Assembly (NCBI GenBank): GCA_013348845.1
Contig: CP054675.1
Location: 1,869,501-1,933,500 of the forward strand
Source of the DNA: Candidatus Tepidiaquacella proteinivora
Lineage (GTDB): Bacteria > Bacteroidota > Ignavibacteria > Tepidaquicellales > Tepidaquicellaceae
Direction: 5' to 3'
DNA length: 64,000 bases
Shown here: piece by piece, positions 20,883-30,297 of the stretch
How the letters are laid out: each line of letters begins with the position of its first letter
How positions within the stretch are numbered: position 1 is the stretch's first letter
Position numbers and translations under genes: made by a program
Notes under the pieces: generated by a model
The model's input: the letters and a program-made list of their open reading frames with translations, nothing else
What the model was told of the DNA's origin: nothing
The model's database searches: none

Positions 20883-21700
20883 TTTCGATGCAAGAAAAAA
20901 TATCTGAGTCATTAAAATATATTAAAGAAAGAATTACAGGGGATTATAAAGTAGGAATTATATTAGGAACCGGTCTTGGTGGATTAGTAAAAGAAATTCA
21001 AATTGAAAAATCCATAGAATATTCAAAAATACCTAATTTCCCTATTTCTACTGTTGAATTTCATAAAGGGAATCTCATATTTGGTTATCTTTCCGGAGTA
21101 AAAGTTGTTACTTTGCAGGGCAGATTTCATACTTATGAAGGATACTCCCATCATCTAGTTACTTATCCTGTCTATGTATTTAATCAACTTGGTGTAAAAT
21201 ATTTAATCGTTTCTAATGTATCCGGGGCATTAAATCCTAATTTGCGTAAGGCAGATATAATGATAATTACCAGTCATATTAATTTACATTTTAGAACACC
21301 ACTATATGGTAATGATAAATTAACAGGAAAGGGTTCAAAGCATTTTTATTCTAAAGAACTAATATCTTTAGCAGAAAGCACTGCCCTTGAAAATAAAATA
21401 CCGGTTAAAAAGGGTGTCTATGCTTCTGTTCTCGGACCAAATTTAGAAACAAGAGCTGAATACAGAGCGCTAAGAAAAGTAAAAGCAGATGTTATCGGTA
21501 TGTCAACAATTCCCGAAATTATTGTTGCTTACAGACTTGGAATAAATTCTCTCGGAGTATCTATTATTACTGATGAAGGATTTCCGGATACATTAAAGCC
21601 TGCAAATATTGAAGAAATTGTTAAGGTTGCTTCTATAGCTGAACCAAAACTTACTTTATTAACTACAAAAGTTGTTGAAAAACTGAAATCATTTATTTAA
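20879..21700 (+). CDS. Purine nucleoside phosphorylase
   Basis: 273 residues, a class II (trimeric) purine nucleoside phosphorylase. Phosphate-binding ILGTGLGGL (~29-37), GRFHTYEGYS with the active-site His, SNVSGALN, LGPNLETRAEYR and GMSTIPE are all in place, and the base-binding region reads ITDEGFP, as in other bacterial members. It cleaves purine nucleosides with phosphate to free base and (deoxy)ribose-1-phosphate in the cytoplasm. It overlaps divIVA by four bases and is followed 16 bases later by a degenerate paralogue. Confidence 0.93.
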   Translation: MISMQEKISESLKYIKERITGDYKVGIILGTGLGGLVKEIQIEKSIEYSKIPNFPISTVEFHKGNLIFGYLSGVKVVTLQGRFHTYEGYSHHLVTYPVYVFNQLGVKYLIVSNVSGALNPNLRKADIMIITSHINLHFRTPLYGNDKLTGKGSKHFYSKELISLAESTALENKIPVKKGVYASVLGPNLETRAEYRALRKVKADVIGMSTIPEIIVAYRLGINSLGVSIITDEGFPDTLKPANIEEIVKVASIAEPKLTLLTTKVVEKLKSFI

Positions 21701-21716
21701 AAGAAAATTTTCTATT

Positions 21717-22547
21717 ATGACAGAACAAAGAAAAAAAATTTTAGAATCAGTTAAATTTTTAAAAGAAAAATACCCACAAAATTTTAACCCTAAGACTGCT
21801 ATTATCACTGAATCAAATTTTAAATTACCTTCTTATATACAGGTATTAAAAAAATTTAAATTACTTGAAATTCCACCACATATTGGAATTGATAATGGAT
21901 TGGTTCATAATTTGATTTTTGCAAAGTGTAAAAATAAAGATATTATTGTAATTAATGGTAGATATCACTTTTATGATGGTGTTACTATGCGTGAGATTGG
22001 TCATTTTATTTATACATTGAAGTTTTTAAAAATATCAAAAATAATTGCAATTGATGAAGTAGCAAATCTTAACCCAAGGTTTAAACAAGGGGAATTGACT
22101 TTAATATATGACCAGATTAATTTAATGGGAGATAATCCTTTGATTGGAGAAAACGACGATGAATTAGGCGTCCGATTTCCGGATATGAGTAATGCTTATG
22201 ATGAAAAGTTATTTGAAGACACATATAAAATATTTATTGACAATAAGATAAAAGTAAATGAATCTGTATATCTGGGATTAATTGGTCCCGAGACTGAAAC
22301 AGAAGCAGAAGCAAGAATGTATAGAGAGATTGGCGCAGATGTTGTTGGTTATTCTTTAGTACCAGAAAATATATCTTCTGTTCACGCCAATATGAAATTC
22401 ATTGGTATAGGGCTTATTACCCGAGAAATTATTGCGGATAAAATGCTGGAAGAAGATTATACTGAACAGGAAAGAGAGAAAATAAAAATTCAGAATTATA
22501 ATAAAGCTAAACCAAAAGTAGATTTAATATTAAATAAAATAATTTAA
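21717..22547 (+). CDS. Degenerate paralogue of purine nucleoside phosphorylase
   Basis: 276 residues, same fold and length as the gene before it, and alignable throughout (GRYHFYDGVT for GRFHTYEGYS; GPETETEAEAR for GPNLETRAEYR; IGIGLITRE for LGVSIITDE). The glycine-rich phosphate loop is replaced by IITESNFKLP, and the SNVSGALN element by DEVANLN. It is therefore probably not a normal phosphorylase. The frame is intact over its full length, which argues against simple decay. A partner subunit or a binding or regulatory role is possible. Confidence 0.8.
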   Translation: MTEQRKKILESVKFLKEKYPQNFNPKTAIITESNFKLPSYIQVLKKFKLLEIPPHIGIDNGLVHNLIFAKCKNKDIIVINGRYHFYDGVTMREIGHFIYTLKFLKISKIIAIDEVANLNPRFKQGELTLIYDQINLMGDNPLIGENDDELGVRFPDMSNAYDEKLFEDTYKIFIDNKIKVNESVYLGLIGPETETEAEARMYREIGADVVGYSLVPENISSVHANMKFIGIGLITREIIADKMLEEDYTEQEREKIKIQNYNKAKPKVDLILNKII

Positions 22548-22656
22548 TTATACATAGAAAAAGAAATTTAATATTCTGGGAATTAAATATTTCCGATTAA
22601 ACTTTTTTATTAAATTTATAGTTTAAATTAATTGATAGAATAATGTTTGAAAGAGT

Positions 22657-23748
22657 ATGAAAAGATACATAAAATTAACCGTTATTATATTAATTTTTTC
22701 CTTTAAGGTTCTCTATTCTCAGGAGATTAAGGATTTAATAACATTAAAACCCCTTGAGTGTGAAACTTTAATGGTTGAAACTTCAAGTATAACAGAAGCA
22801 GACTTTTCAATCAAAGAACATTTACAGGATTATTTTCCTATTATTTCAGATGAATGGCTTGGAAAAATTACTTCAACTGCAACCCCTGTTTCAAAAGAAT
22901 CAGAAGGGGATACTTTAGAAAGTAGTAATGAAATTTATAAGATTACATACCTTGTACCAAAGAGTTTTCTTATTGATACAATGAAAATCTTATGGGAGTT
23001 AAACATACCGGAATTTCGTTCGTATATCTACCAACTTCATAATGAAGACACAATATTCATAGATATTTGGAATAATGTAGTAGGAAAAGCTTCCGATAAA
23101 ACTTACACAGGTAACTTTAGTGCTTATAGAATAAGGAACTGGCCCTCCTGGAAAGATCCGGATAAACCGGAAAAACCTGTCGTTCCACCCGGACCTAATA
23201 ATCCGCTTGGATTATTTGTGGTACATTTTGATAAAAATTCTTTGAGATATTTTCACGGTACAAACAAGGAATATCTTCTTCAATCAAAAATGAGAAATCT
23301 TTCTCATGGCTGTATAAGAAATGAGAATGATAACATTCAGAAAATGAAAGAATTCATTATCAAAAGAGTAATTAAATCGGATGATCTGAGTTATTGGTTA
23401 ACAAGTAAAAAAAGTATGACATATGATTTAAAGCCACAAGACCAGTTCCCCGTTAGAATAATTTATAGAACTTTCACAGTATTCCGAGATGATTATGGTC
23501 CATACATTGAATTATATAAAGACATATATGGGTATAATAAGACATCATACTATGGTAAAAGCAATGAAGAATCATTAATCATATTAACTAATAAAGAAAA
23601 TATACTAAAAGAATATAAAATAAAAATCAGAGATAATAAGATTCCGGAAGAAAGACTGGAAAAAATTGTTGATTACGTAATAAGAAATGCTACAGAATAT
23701 GAAAGGTATTATTTTAGAGATTTAGATGAGAAATTAAGAGAGGACTAA
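22657..23748 (+). CDS. L,D-transpeptidase (YkuD), exported
   Basis: 363 residues. A signal peptide (~1-21) precedes an N-terminal region of unknown type and a YkuD catalytic domain (~150-245) with the conserved His in RYFHGT and the catalytic Cys in SHGCIRN (~215-221). It probably makes 3-3 peptidoglycan cross-links or attaches proteins to peptidoglycan in the periplasm. Its stop overlaps the stop region of the converging lipoprotein gene by four bases, so no terminator separates them. Confidence 0.88.
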   Translation: MKRYIKLTVIILIFSFKVLYSQEIKDLITLKPLECETLMVETSSITEADFSIKEHLQDYFPIISDEWLGKITSTATPVSKESEGDTLESSNEIYKITYLVPKSFLIDTMKILWELNIPEFRSYIYQLHNEDTIFIDIWNNVVGKASDKTYTGNFSAYRIRNWPSWKDPDKPEKPVVPPGPNNPLGLFVVHFDKNSLRYFHGTNKEYLLQSKMRNLSHGCIRNENDNIQKMKEFIIKRVIKSDDLSYWLTSKKSMTYDLKPQDQFPVRIIYRTFTVFRDDYGPYIELYKDIYGYNKTSYYGKSNEESLIILTNKENILKEYKIKIRDNKIPEERLEKIVDYVIRNATEYERYYFRDLDEKLRED

Positions 23749-24272
23749 AAACTTTCATCCCGCCATTTTTTTATTTTCCACTTATCATTTGTAGATTGAC
23801 GGGTTAGTATCATATCTACAAAACCATTTATTCTAACTACATCAGAAGGGTTAAATGTAACTGCAAGGTTAAAACTTCGTCTTATACTAACATTCAAAGA
23901 ATCCCCGAATTCAGTAATGACATTATTCCAAACAAGGTCTGTTTTTTGTGAATTCTGGAATAAACCATTAGTTACACGCATCTCAGTTGGCTTATCCCAT
24001 GAAACATCATAACCAAGCACATAATCTCTATATGTAAAAACAAAGTCATCAGTTAAAAGATTACTATATACCATAGTATCTTTAAAGGTATAGGAATATT
24101 TAAAATTTTGAAATAATCCATCTATTGTTTTCTGGTCAGTTATTATTGGTTTTGTAGTAGTATTATCAAGTCTTGGTGAGAAAATGTTATCACAGGAAAA
24201 AAACATATTAATAAAAAAGATTATAATTGCTAATAAAAAATAGATTTTTTTCTGTAATAAATTTTTCATCAT
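23745..24272 (-). CDS. Small lipoprotein, NTF2-like type
   Basis: 175 residues. A signal peptide ends at a lipobox Cys (NMFFSCDN, ~Cys27). The mature protein has an NTF2/SnoaL-like composition with a final W-x-I-x-x-W motif (DKWKIKKWRD). The function is unknown. It resembles the next minus-strand gene (24446-25030) in size, lipobox and Trp-rich C-terminus, suggesting an old duplication. Confidence 0.65.
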   Translation of the reverse strand: MMKNLLQKKIYFLLAIIIFFINMFFSCDNIFSPRLDNTTTKPIITDQKTIDGLFQNFKYSYTFKDTMVYSNLLTDDFVFTYRDYVLGYDVSWDKPTEMRVTNGLFQNSQKTDLVWNNVITEFGDSLNVSIRRSFNLAVTFNPSDVVRINGFVDMILTRQSTNDKWKIKKWRDESF

Positions 24273-24445
24273 TATTAAAATATAATGACTAATAATATAA
24301 ATTGAAATAGTAATTCAATTATCTTTTTTGATATTTCAAACGCTTCTATAAGTAGTCTCGTAAATTTTATAGTTGAAAAATAATCAGGATTAAGAAACTA
24401 TAATTTATTTTCCCGGGAAGTGCAAAAAAACTAAATATTAGTCAT

Positions 24446-25030
24446 TTAATTTAAAAAATTTGCTTTCAATATACTCCAGGTTGTATCTGTATCAAGCGAT
24501 TTTAAATCTGTCCAATGGTGAACTGACCAAAGGTTTCTTGAATCAGGTGCCATTATAAATCTGAGTTTACCTCTGACTATCTTTGGAACATTTTGTCTTG
24601 AATGGTCGAAATATAATATATAATCAGCATCATAAATTGCGGAGTCTGAAGTTTGTGTAAGGTTGGAGTTTGAAAGAAACAAATTCGATGATGATTGAGA
24701 AGGAGTTGCTGATATTAATGTTGTAATATAGTACCTTTCATTTGTAAAATTCCAGAATTTTAATATTGGATATTGAGATATTGCAGAAACTTCAGCAAGA
24801 AAGGTAAATTTTTTCGTGGAAAAATTAGTATCAACAAAGCAAAGAAGATAATTATTAATATTTTTCTCTAATATTGCTGACTGTAAATTTGCAATTACAT
24901 ATTGTGGGGCAGTAGGAGGAATAAATGTTGACCGTGGGTCAACAGGAGTTTCAACTTCCCTTAAACATCCCCAAATAAAAGCCATTAAAATTATCGAAAT
25001 GGCAAATAATATTTTATATTTTTTTTGCAA
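24446..25030 (-). CDS. Small lipoprotein, NTF2-like type
   Basis: 194 residues with a lipobox at IWGC (~Cys22) and a Pro-rich stretch (PPTAPQYVIANLQSAI), then an NTF2-like region ending NLWSVHHWTDL. This N-terminal pattern, with one helix of Asn-Leu-x-x-Ala-Ile, recurs in secreted proteins of this bacterial group, but I cannot name a function. Its start lies 17 bases inside the end of the methyltransferase gene, indicating co-transcription with it. Confidence 0.65.
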   Translation of the reverse strand: MQKKYKILFAISIILMAFIWGCLREVETPVDPRSTFIPPTAPQYVIANLQSAILEKNINNYLLCFVDTNFSTKKFTFLAEVSAISQYPILKFWNFTNERYYITTLISATPSQSSSNLFLSNSNLTQTSDSAIYDADYILYFDHSRQNVPKIVRGKLRFIMAPDSRNLWSVHHWTDLKSLDTDTTWSILKANFLN

Positions 25031-25781
25031 AGATTATTAACCTTTTAGAATTTAATTCGTTATATTTGTTTCCTAAATAATCTCCGAATGTCTCAATAAT
25101 TTCAAAATTATTTTTTTTAAATTCACTTCTGATTTCAGTAAAACCGTATAGTTTTATTCTTTCCATAAAATCTGGTTTTCTCCTTAAACAATCTTGTGTT
25201 CGGTTTCCCTGGCATATATAAATATCCTTAAATACAAAATTATTTTCAATTCTTCTTTTTTGCAAAATAATTTTACCATCAATTACTGTTTTCGTTAAAG
25301 GAACTAAATATTTTATAACATAATATCTGTTGAGGAAATCAAAAATAAAATATCCGTTTTTTTTCAATGAAGCATTAACATTTGAAAATAAACTGAAATT
25401 TTCTTCATCATTTGTAAAGTAACCGAAGCTTGAAAAAATATTTACAATTATATCAAACGAACTTTCAAAATTAAAATTTCTCATATCCATAATTAGAAAC
25501 TTGATTTTCAGTCCAACTTCCTTATTACTTCTTAAAGCAAGCTTTGCTTTATTAATCATAAAAGGGGAATAGTCGATACCCGTTACATCATATCCACGTT
25601 TTGCAAATTCTATAGAGTGTCTGCCTGAACCACAGCAAACATCAAGTAAAGTTGCTTTTGTTGAAGAATCGATGTTCCTTTGTATTAAATTTACAAATGT
25701 TCTTGTATCTTTTTCTTCTCTATGTCTATACAATTTGAGATAATATTCGCTGGAAAACCATTTTTCAAACCATTCTTTCAT
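25014..25781 (-). CDS. Class I SAM-dependent methyltransferase
   Basis: 255 residues. SAM-binding motif I is LLDVCCGSGRHSIEFAKRG (~44-62), with an acidic loop (VTGIDYSPFMI) after it and the motif IV-like region DIIVNIFSSFGYF. It is soluble and cytoplasmic. The substrate is not recognisable; small-molecule methylation is as likely as any other role. It lies 19 bases downstream of recR and overlaps the lipoprotein gene that follows. Confidence 0.85.
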   Translation of the reverse strand: MKEWFEKWFSSEYYLKLYRHREEKDTRTFVNLIQRNIDSSTKATLLDVCCGSGRHSIEFAKRGYDVTGIDYSPFMINKAKLALRSNKEVGLKIKFLIMDMRNFNFESSFDIIVNIFSSFGYFTNDEENFSLFSNVNASLKKNGYFIFDFLNRYYVIKYLVPLTKTVIDGKIILQKRRIENNFVFKDIYICQGNRTQDCLRRKPDFMERIKLYGFTEIRSEFKKNNFEIIETFGDYLGNKYNELNSKRLIIFAKKI

Positions 25782-25800
25782 ATTTTCATTTTATTATATA

Positions 25801-26409
25801 TCAACAGGGAATTCTTCCTTCAATTGCTTTTGCAAGAGTTACTTCATCTGCAAGTTCAATATCAGAACCTACCGGTAATCCCCTTGCAATTCTTGAAACT
25901 TTAATTCCGAGTGGTTTTAAAAGTTTTTGAAGATATAATATTGTTGTTTCACCTTCTACTGTAGGATTTAAAGCGAGAATTAATTCTTCGATTTTGGGAG
26001 AACCGGATTCATTCAATCGGTCCAAAAGTTCTTTTAGTTTTATGTCTTCAGGACCAATTCCATCAAGCGGTGAAATTCTTCCATGTAATACATGATATAA
26101 ACCCTTGTATTCGTTCGTTTTTTCTATGGCAAGAACATCTTGTGGCTCTTCAACAATGCATATTACTGTTCTGTCACGTTTTTCTGAAGAGCAAATCTTA
26201 CAAATCTCATTTTCAGTAATGTTGCAACAGATTTTACAAAATTTTATTTTATCTTTTACATCAAGCAGAGATTTGGATAGCTTTTCGATTTTTTCTCTCG
26301 GTTGTTTAATTATAAACATTGCAAGTCTTCTTGCTGTTTTCCTTCCTATTTGCGGTAACGAAGATAGCTCTTCTATTAATGAATCAAGTGAGTCAGATAT
26401 ATTTGTCAT
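25801..26409 (-). CDS. recR: Recombination mediator RecR
   Basis: 202 residues, full length. It has the helix-hairpin-helix (LSSLPQIGRKTARRLA), the four-Cys zinc finger (CKICCNITENEICKIC), a Toprim domain (CIVEEPQDVLAIE, then HVLHGRISPLDGIGPEDI) and a C-terminal ARGLPVGSDIELADEVTL segment. It acts with RecF and RecO to load RecA at gaps. It sits 25 bases downstream of ybaB, an arrangement kept across bacteria. Confidence 0.97.
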   Translation of the reverse strand: MTNISDSLDSLIEELSSLPQIGRKTARRLAMFIIKQPREKIEKLSKSLLDVKDKIKFCKICCNITENEICKICSSEKRDRTVICIVEEPQDVLAIEKTNEYKGLYHVLHGRISPLDGIGPEDIKLKELLDRLNESGSPKIEELILALNPTVEGETTILYLQKLLKPLGIKVSRIARGLPVGSDIELADEVTLAKAIEGRIPC

Positions 26410-26434
26410 AAGAAATTAATCTCTTATATTTTTG

Positions 26435-26770
<336 letters not shown>

Positions 26771-26794
26771 TTATAATATCTCCTTTTTTTAATT

Positions 26795-27529
26795 TTAAAA
26801 ATTTAAATATTCCTTCCAGATTTTAAATAACTCCGCCTCCGCAATTACATCACCAATACAATAATCTGCTATTTTTTGAAATTCTTTATTTTTATATAAC
26901 TCCCCAACCATATCACCGGTTACACCCCCACTTTTAGGGCTTTCAATTCCCAATTGTTTACAATAGAAATCAAGTGAAAACTTCCTTCTTGCACCCGTAG
27001 GGGAATGTTTAAGAAATGTAAATTCTTTTAGTAAATCTATATGATAATCCCTGAAATTAAAATCAGTACCTGCCATAAGATTTCTTGTTGGTCTTACCCC
27101 TAAAATAAGAGACCTTAACATAATATAAGGACAGTCGAATTCTCTGCCATTGAAAGTCACGAAAAGATTATAGTCTTTATCTTTTATAGTTTTCCAAAAA
27201 ATTTCGACTATTGATTTCTCATCTTTACAAATATAATTTATATTTTCATAGTTTTTTTCCAATACAATTTCCTCTCCCGTTTCTTCTTGTTTAACATTAA
27301 CAAGCACTGCACCTTTATTTTCATTCAAATCAAGCATTCCTATCGCAACTAAAAATGAAGTCCAGGGTGAAAACACAAGGGATTCTATTATATCTTTTTC
27401 TCTCTGTTCATCACCGTTTGCCCATCTTAATAAATAGTCCTGCGTATCTAAATCATAATGTTCATAAAAATCAAAAGGTGCAACCTCTATATCAAAGACA
27501 AGAATTCTTCTTGAATCTAAATTTGCCAT
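26795..27529 (-). CDS. Predicted 3'-5' exonuclease, RNase H-like fold
   Basis: 244 residues. The DEDDy exonuclease motifs are visible: FDIEVAP (~15-21) supplies the first acidic pair, FNGREFDCPYI (~124-134) the second, and YCIGDVIAEAEL near the C-terminus the Tyr and last Asp. It resembles the PolB-like 3'-5' exonuclease family (DNA_pol_B_exo2). Single-strand trimming in repair is plausible. It starts four bases after bshB1. Confidence 0.8.
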   Translation of the reverse strand: MANLDSRRILVFDIEVAPFDFYEHYDLDTQDYLLRWANGDEQREKDIIESLVFSPWTSFLVAIGMLDLNENKGAVLVNVKQEETGEEIVLEKNYENINYICKDEKSIVEIFWKTIKDKDYNLFVTFNGREFDCPYIMLRSLILGVRPTRNLMAGTDFNFRDYHIDLLKEFTFLKHSPTGARRKFSLDFYCKQLGIESPKSGGVTGDMVGELYKNKEFQKIADYCIGDVIAEAELFKIWKEYLNF

Positions 27530-27533
27530 TTAT

Positions 27534-28256
27534 TTATAATTTTAATAAGTTTGAAATCTCAATATTTAGTGGTTCCGGAGAAAAGAAAGGTTCGCCATAC
27601 TCTACACCAATTTTAAAACCATAAAATCTTGCTTTTGTCTCTATGCTTTTTAAAAATAGCTTGCTGTTTATATATGTTTTATACTGCTTTTTAATGCCGG
27701 GTTTATAAAACTGAGATGAATATGCTTTTATTGATTTTACTTTTGTCTTAAAAGTATCGGTAATATCGATAATAAAGCTTACAGGTATATCGTATGCATG
27801 ACTAAAATAAAAAATTCTTTTAGGTCTATAAGGAGTAGTTTCATCAATTTTAATTTTTGCTAAACCGGAAAAATAAACTGACTCTCTGATAAGATTACTT
27901 GCATTTATATGGTCTGGATGCCTATCGTAAGGATAAGGAGCAAAAACAACTTCAGGTTTGTATTTTCTTAATAAGCGGATTAACCTTATTCTGTTTTTTT
28001 GATTACATTGTATATCACCATCAGGTAAACAAAGATTTTCCCTGACTTTTATACCGAGTATTTTTGTTGCTTTTTTTGTTTCTGATTGTCTTTGAGATGG
28101 AGTACCGCCTGTACTTAATTCACCAAGGGTTAAATCAATAATACCGCACTTATAACCATTTTTAACAAGTTTTAATAGTGTGCCTGCTGAAGTTAATTCT
28201 ATATCATCGGGATGTGCACCGATGAATAGTGCATCTAATTTAGATTCTTTATCCAT
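27534..28256 (-). CDS. bshB1: Bacillithiol biosynthesis deacetylase BshB1
   Basis: 240 residues of the LmbE/PIG-L family. The zinc site is AHPDDIE (~14-20) with the second His in DRHPDH (~110-115). The stretch IIDLTLGELSTGGTPSQRQSET is the BshB1 hallmark rather than that of general LmbE enzymes. It would remove acetyl from GlcNAc-malate to give GlcN-malate for the thiol bacillithiol. bshA and bshC are not in the window, so the pathway is inferred. A degenerate -7 box (complement of CAAATATG, 28272-28279) precedes it. Confidence 0.9.
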   Translation of the reverse strand: MDKESKLDALFIGAHPDDIELTSAGTLLKLVKNGYKCGIIDLTLGELSTGGTPSQRQSETKKATKILGIKVRENLCLPDGDIQCNQKNRIRLIRLLRKYKPEVVFAPYPYDRHPDHINASNLIRESVYFSGLAKIKIDETTPYRPKRIFYFSHAYDIPVSFIIDITDTFKTKVKSIKAYSSQFYKPGIKKQYKTYINSKLFLKSIETKARFYGFKIGVEYGEPFFSPEPLNIEISNLLKL

Positions 28257-28335
28257 TTTAAATCAATATAACAAATATGCATATTTTATTAAATTACATT
28301 TTATTAATAATTCCTTTTTATTAACATTGATTAAT

Positions 28336-29010
28336 ATGAAAAATCCGGAATTAATAATAGTTGCCTGCCACGCAGTATTCATTGGTGAAAATAAAAGTGA
28401 TTTATATAATGACGAAAAATGGATTCTTTTTCCTTTTCAAAAGGGTGAACCCGGATATTATATCGAACATTTAAAAGCAGGAATTGATTTGTTGTCAAAA
28501 AAAGAAAATTCTGTTTTGATAATTTCTGGCGGAAAAACAAGACCGGAAGCAAAAGAAATAAGTGAAGCGGAAAGCTATTACAAAATTGCGGAAATTGAAA
28601 ACTGGTTTGGTTTTAAAATAAAAAAAGATAGGGTTTATCTTGAAGAATATGCGAGAGATTCCTTTGAGAATTTACTCTTTTCAATATGCAGATTTTATCA
28701 ACTGTTTAACAAACACCCCTTAAAAATATATATGATAACGTGGGAATTTAAAAAAGATAGATATGATTTTCACAGAAAAAGTATTGGAATTAGTAGTGAT
28801 GAATTTGAGTTTATAGGTGTTAACAATCCTGAAGATTTAGATTTAGCAAAAGAAAATGAAAAAAGAACGATATTAGAATTTAAGTCAGACCCTTTTGGAA
28901 TACAGGGGATTTTAAAGGAAAAGAAACATCAGAGAAATCCGTTAAACTTAATTCACCCATATAGTTGTGATAGGTTTAATTATATTTTAAGCGAATTAAA
29001 ATTTAAATAA
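28336..29010 (+). CDS. DUF218/YdcF-like protein
   Basis: 224 residues from the ATG at 28336. The frame runs open back to 28180, but that would overlap bshB1 and place an unlikely tail before the domain. Features are IVACHAVF at the N-terminus, LIISGGKTRPEA (~56-67), EEYARDSFENLLFS (~100-113) and YMITWEFKKDRY. These match the DUF218 fold seen in YdcF/SanA, here without a membrane anchor, so cytoplasmic. The biochemical role is unknown. It is followed nine bases later by the aminopeptidase-like gene. Confidence 0.75.
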   Translation: MKNPELIIVACHAVFIGENKSDLYNDEKWILFPFQKGEPGYYIEHLKAGIDLLSKKENSVLIISGGKTRPEAKEISEAESYYKIAEIENWFGFKIKKDRVYLEEYARDSFENLLFSICRFYQLFNKHPLKIYMITWEFKKDRYDFHRKSIGISSDEFEFIGVNNPEDLDLAKENEKRTILEFKSDPFGIQGILKEKKHQRNPLNLIHPYSCDRFNYILSELKFK

Positions 29011-29019
29011 ACACACATT

Positions 29020-29973
29020 ATGAATAAAGAATTAATAAATGCAGCACAAAAAGCCCTTTCAGATTATTTGGGCTTAAAAAAAGATGAAACATTATTGATA
29101 GTTACTGATGAAACCAGAAGGGAAATTGCAAATGCTTTACTCACGACGGGTCAGGAATTGTGTAAAGAAGCCTTCCTTGTTGAGATGAAGTCCCGCGAGA
29201 TTAATGGACAGGAACCCCCGTCTCAAATTTCAGTATTAATGAAATTAGTTGATGTGGTTATATGTCCGACAGAAAAATCACTTACACATACAAAAGCAAG
29301 AAGAGAAGCAGCGGAAAAAGGAGTGCGGGTTGCAACTATGCCGGGTATAAAGATTGAAACAATGATAAGATGTCTTAACGCTGATTCTGAAAAAATCATT
29401 GAGCTTACAAAATTTTTTGCTGATAAGTTAAGAAAGTCTTCAAAGGTCAGAGTTGTCACTGATAAAGGAACAGATATATTAATGCCAATGAAAAATAGAA
29501 AAGTTCTTGAAAGCACAGGTGTATTAAGAGAAAAGGGAAGCTGGGGAAATTTACCATCGGGAGAAGTTTATTTAGCTCCCTGGGAAGATAAATCTAATGG
29601 TAAAATTGTAATAGATGGTTCTATGGCGGGTATTGGAATGTTATCAGAACCGATTGTTATTGAAGTGATTGATGGATATGCGGAAAAAATACAGGGTGGA
29701 AGCGAAGCAAAAAAATTGGTAGAGATGGTTGATAAAGTAGGTCGGGATGCACGTGCAATTGCAGAGTTCGGAATAGGAACTAACTATAAAGCTGAACTAT
29801 GTGGTGAAATTCTTGAAGATGAAAAAGTCTTTGGTACTATTCATATTGCATTCGGAAATAATTTATCTATGGGCGGTAAGATTTCTGTCAGCAGTCATCT
29901 TGACGGACTTATTAAGGAACCGGATGTATATTTCGACGAAGAACTTGTAATGAAAAAAGGAAAACTGTTATAA
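29020..29973 (+). CDS. M29-like aminopeptidase/NicX-type metal-binding protein
   Basis: 317 residues. It resembles the family grouping M29 aminopeptidases and NicX-type dioxygenases: GNLPSGEVYLAPWE with the conserved Glu, AEFGIGTN (~248-255), GTIHIAFGNN and the late His of VSSHLDGLI are the expected metal and substrate positions. Cytoplasmic peptide breakdown is likely, but the dioxygenase branch has the same layout and cannot be excluded. It has no signal peptide. Confidence 0.78.
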   Translation: MNKELINAAQKALSDYLGLKKDETLLIVTDETRREIANALLTTGQELCKEAFLVEMKSREINGQEPPSQISVLMKLVDVVICPTEKSLTHTKARREAAEKGVRVATMPGIKIETMIRCLNADSEKIIELTKFFADKLRKSSKVRVVTDKGTDILMPMKNRKVLESTGVLREKGSWGNLPSGEVYLAPWEDKSNGKIVIDGSMAGIGMLSEPIVIEVIDGYAEKIQGGSEAKKLVEMVDKVGRDARAIAEFGIGTNYKAELCGEILEDEKVFGTIHIAFGNNLSMGGKISVSSHLDGLIKEPDVYFDEELVMKKGKLL

Positions 29974-30297
29974 TATTTTTTCATTTATATTATTGCATAA
30001 ATTTCTGATCAATTAATTGCATAACATTTCAACTTTTAGTTAGGTAATAGAAGTTAATGTGGGTTTATATGCAATTTTAATTCAAGGTTAAATTATAGTA
30101 TTAATATTAAAGTAAAAAAATTTTGTAAATCTTACTCTTATAGAATATATATGCTGAATATTCGGATATTGTAAAATAAAAAAGATTAATAAAATCTAAT
30201 TGTCAGTATTGTTTAATCTTGAGCAAAATTTATACTGTTTATAGGGATTTATATTAATGCAGTGTTTCTGATGGAAAAATAAATTATTTTTGCAGTT
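29974..30297. other. Intergenic region with short repeats
   Basis: 324 bases, AT-rich, without a coding frame of note. ATTGCATAA occurs twice with a 24-base period (29992-30000 and 30016-30024), and the inverse ATGCAAT at 30069-30075; ATTGCATAAATT also occurs at 19456, just upstream of yggS. These could be operator half-sites or chance. The promoter-like box for the HIT gene lies at the 3' end. Confidence 0.4.
30285..30292 (+). promoter_or_regulatory. -7 promoter box (TAnnTTTG) of the HIT-leuS transcript
   Basis: TATTTTTG matches the Bacteroidetes -7 consensus exactly. Its last base lies six bases before the ATG at 30298, so transcription would begin at or next to the start codon, giving a leaderless or nearly leaderless mRNA. 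The -33 region is weak: no TTG at 17-23 bases. Confidence 0.5.

Noticed and set aside
28180-28335. Upstream start for the DUF218 gene
   Set aside because: Would run antisense into the start of bshB1; the ATG at 28336 gives the normal domain start.
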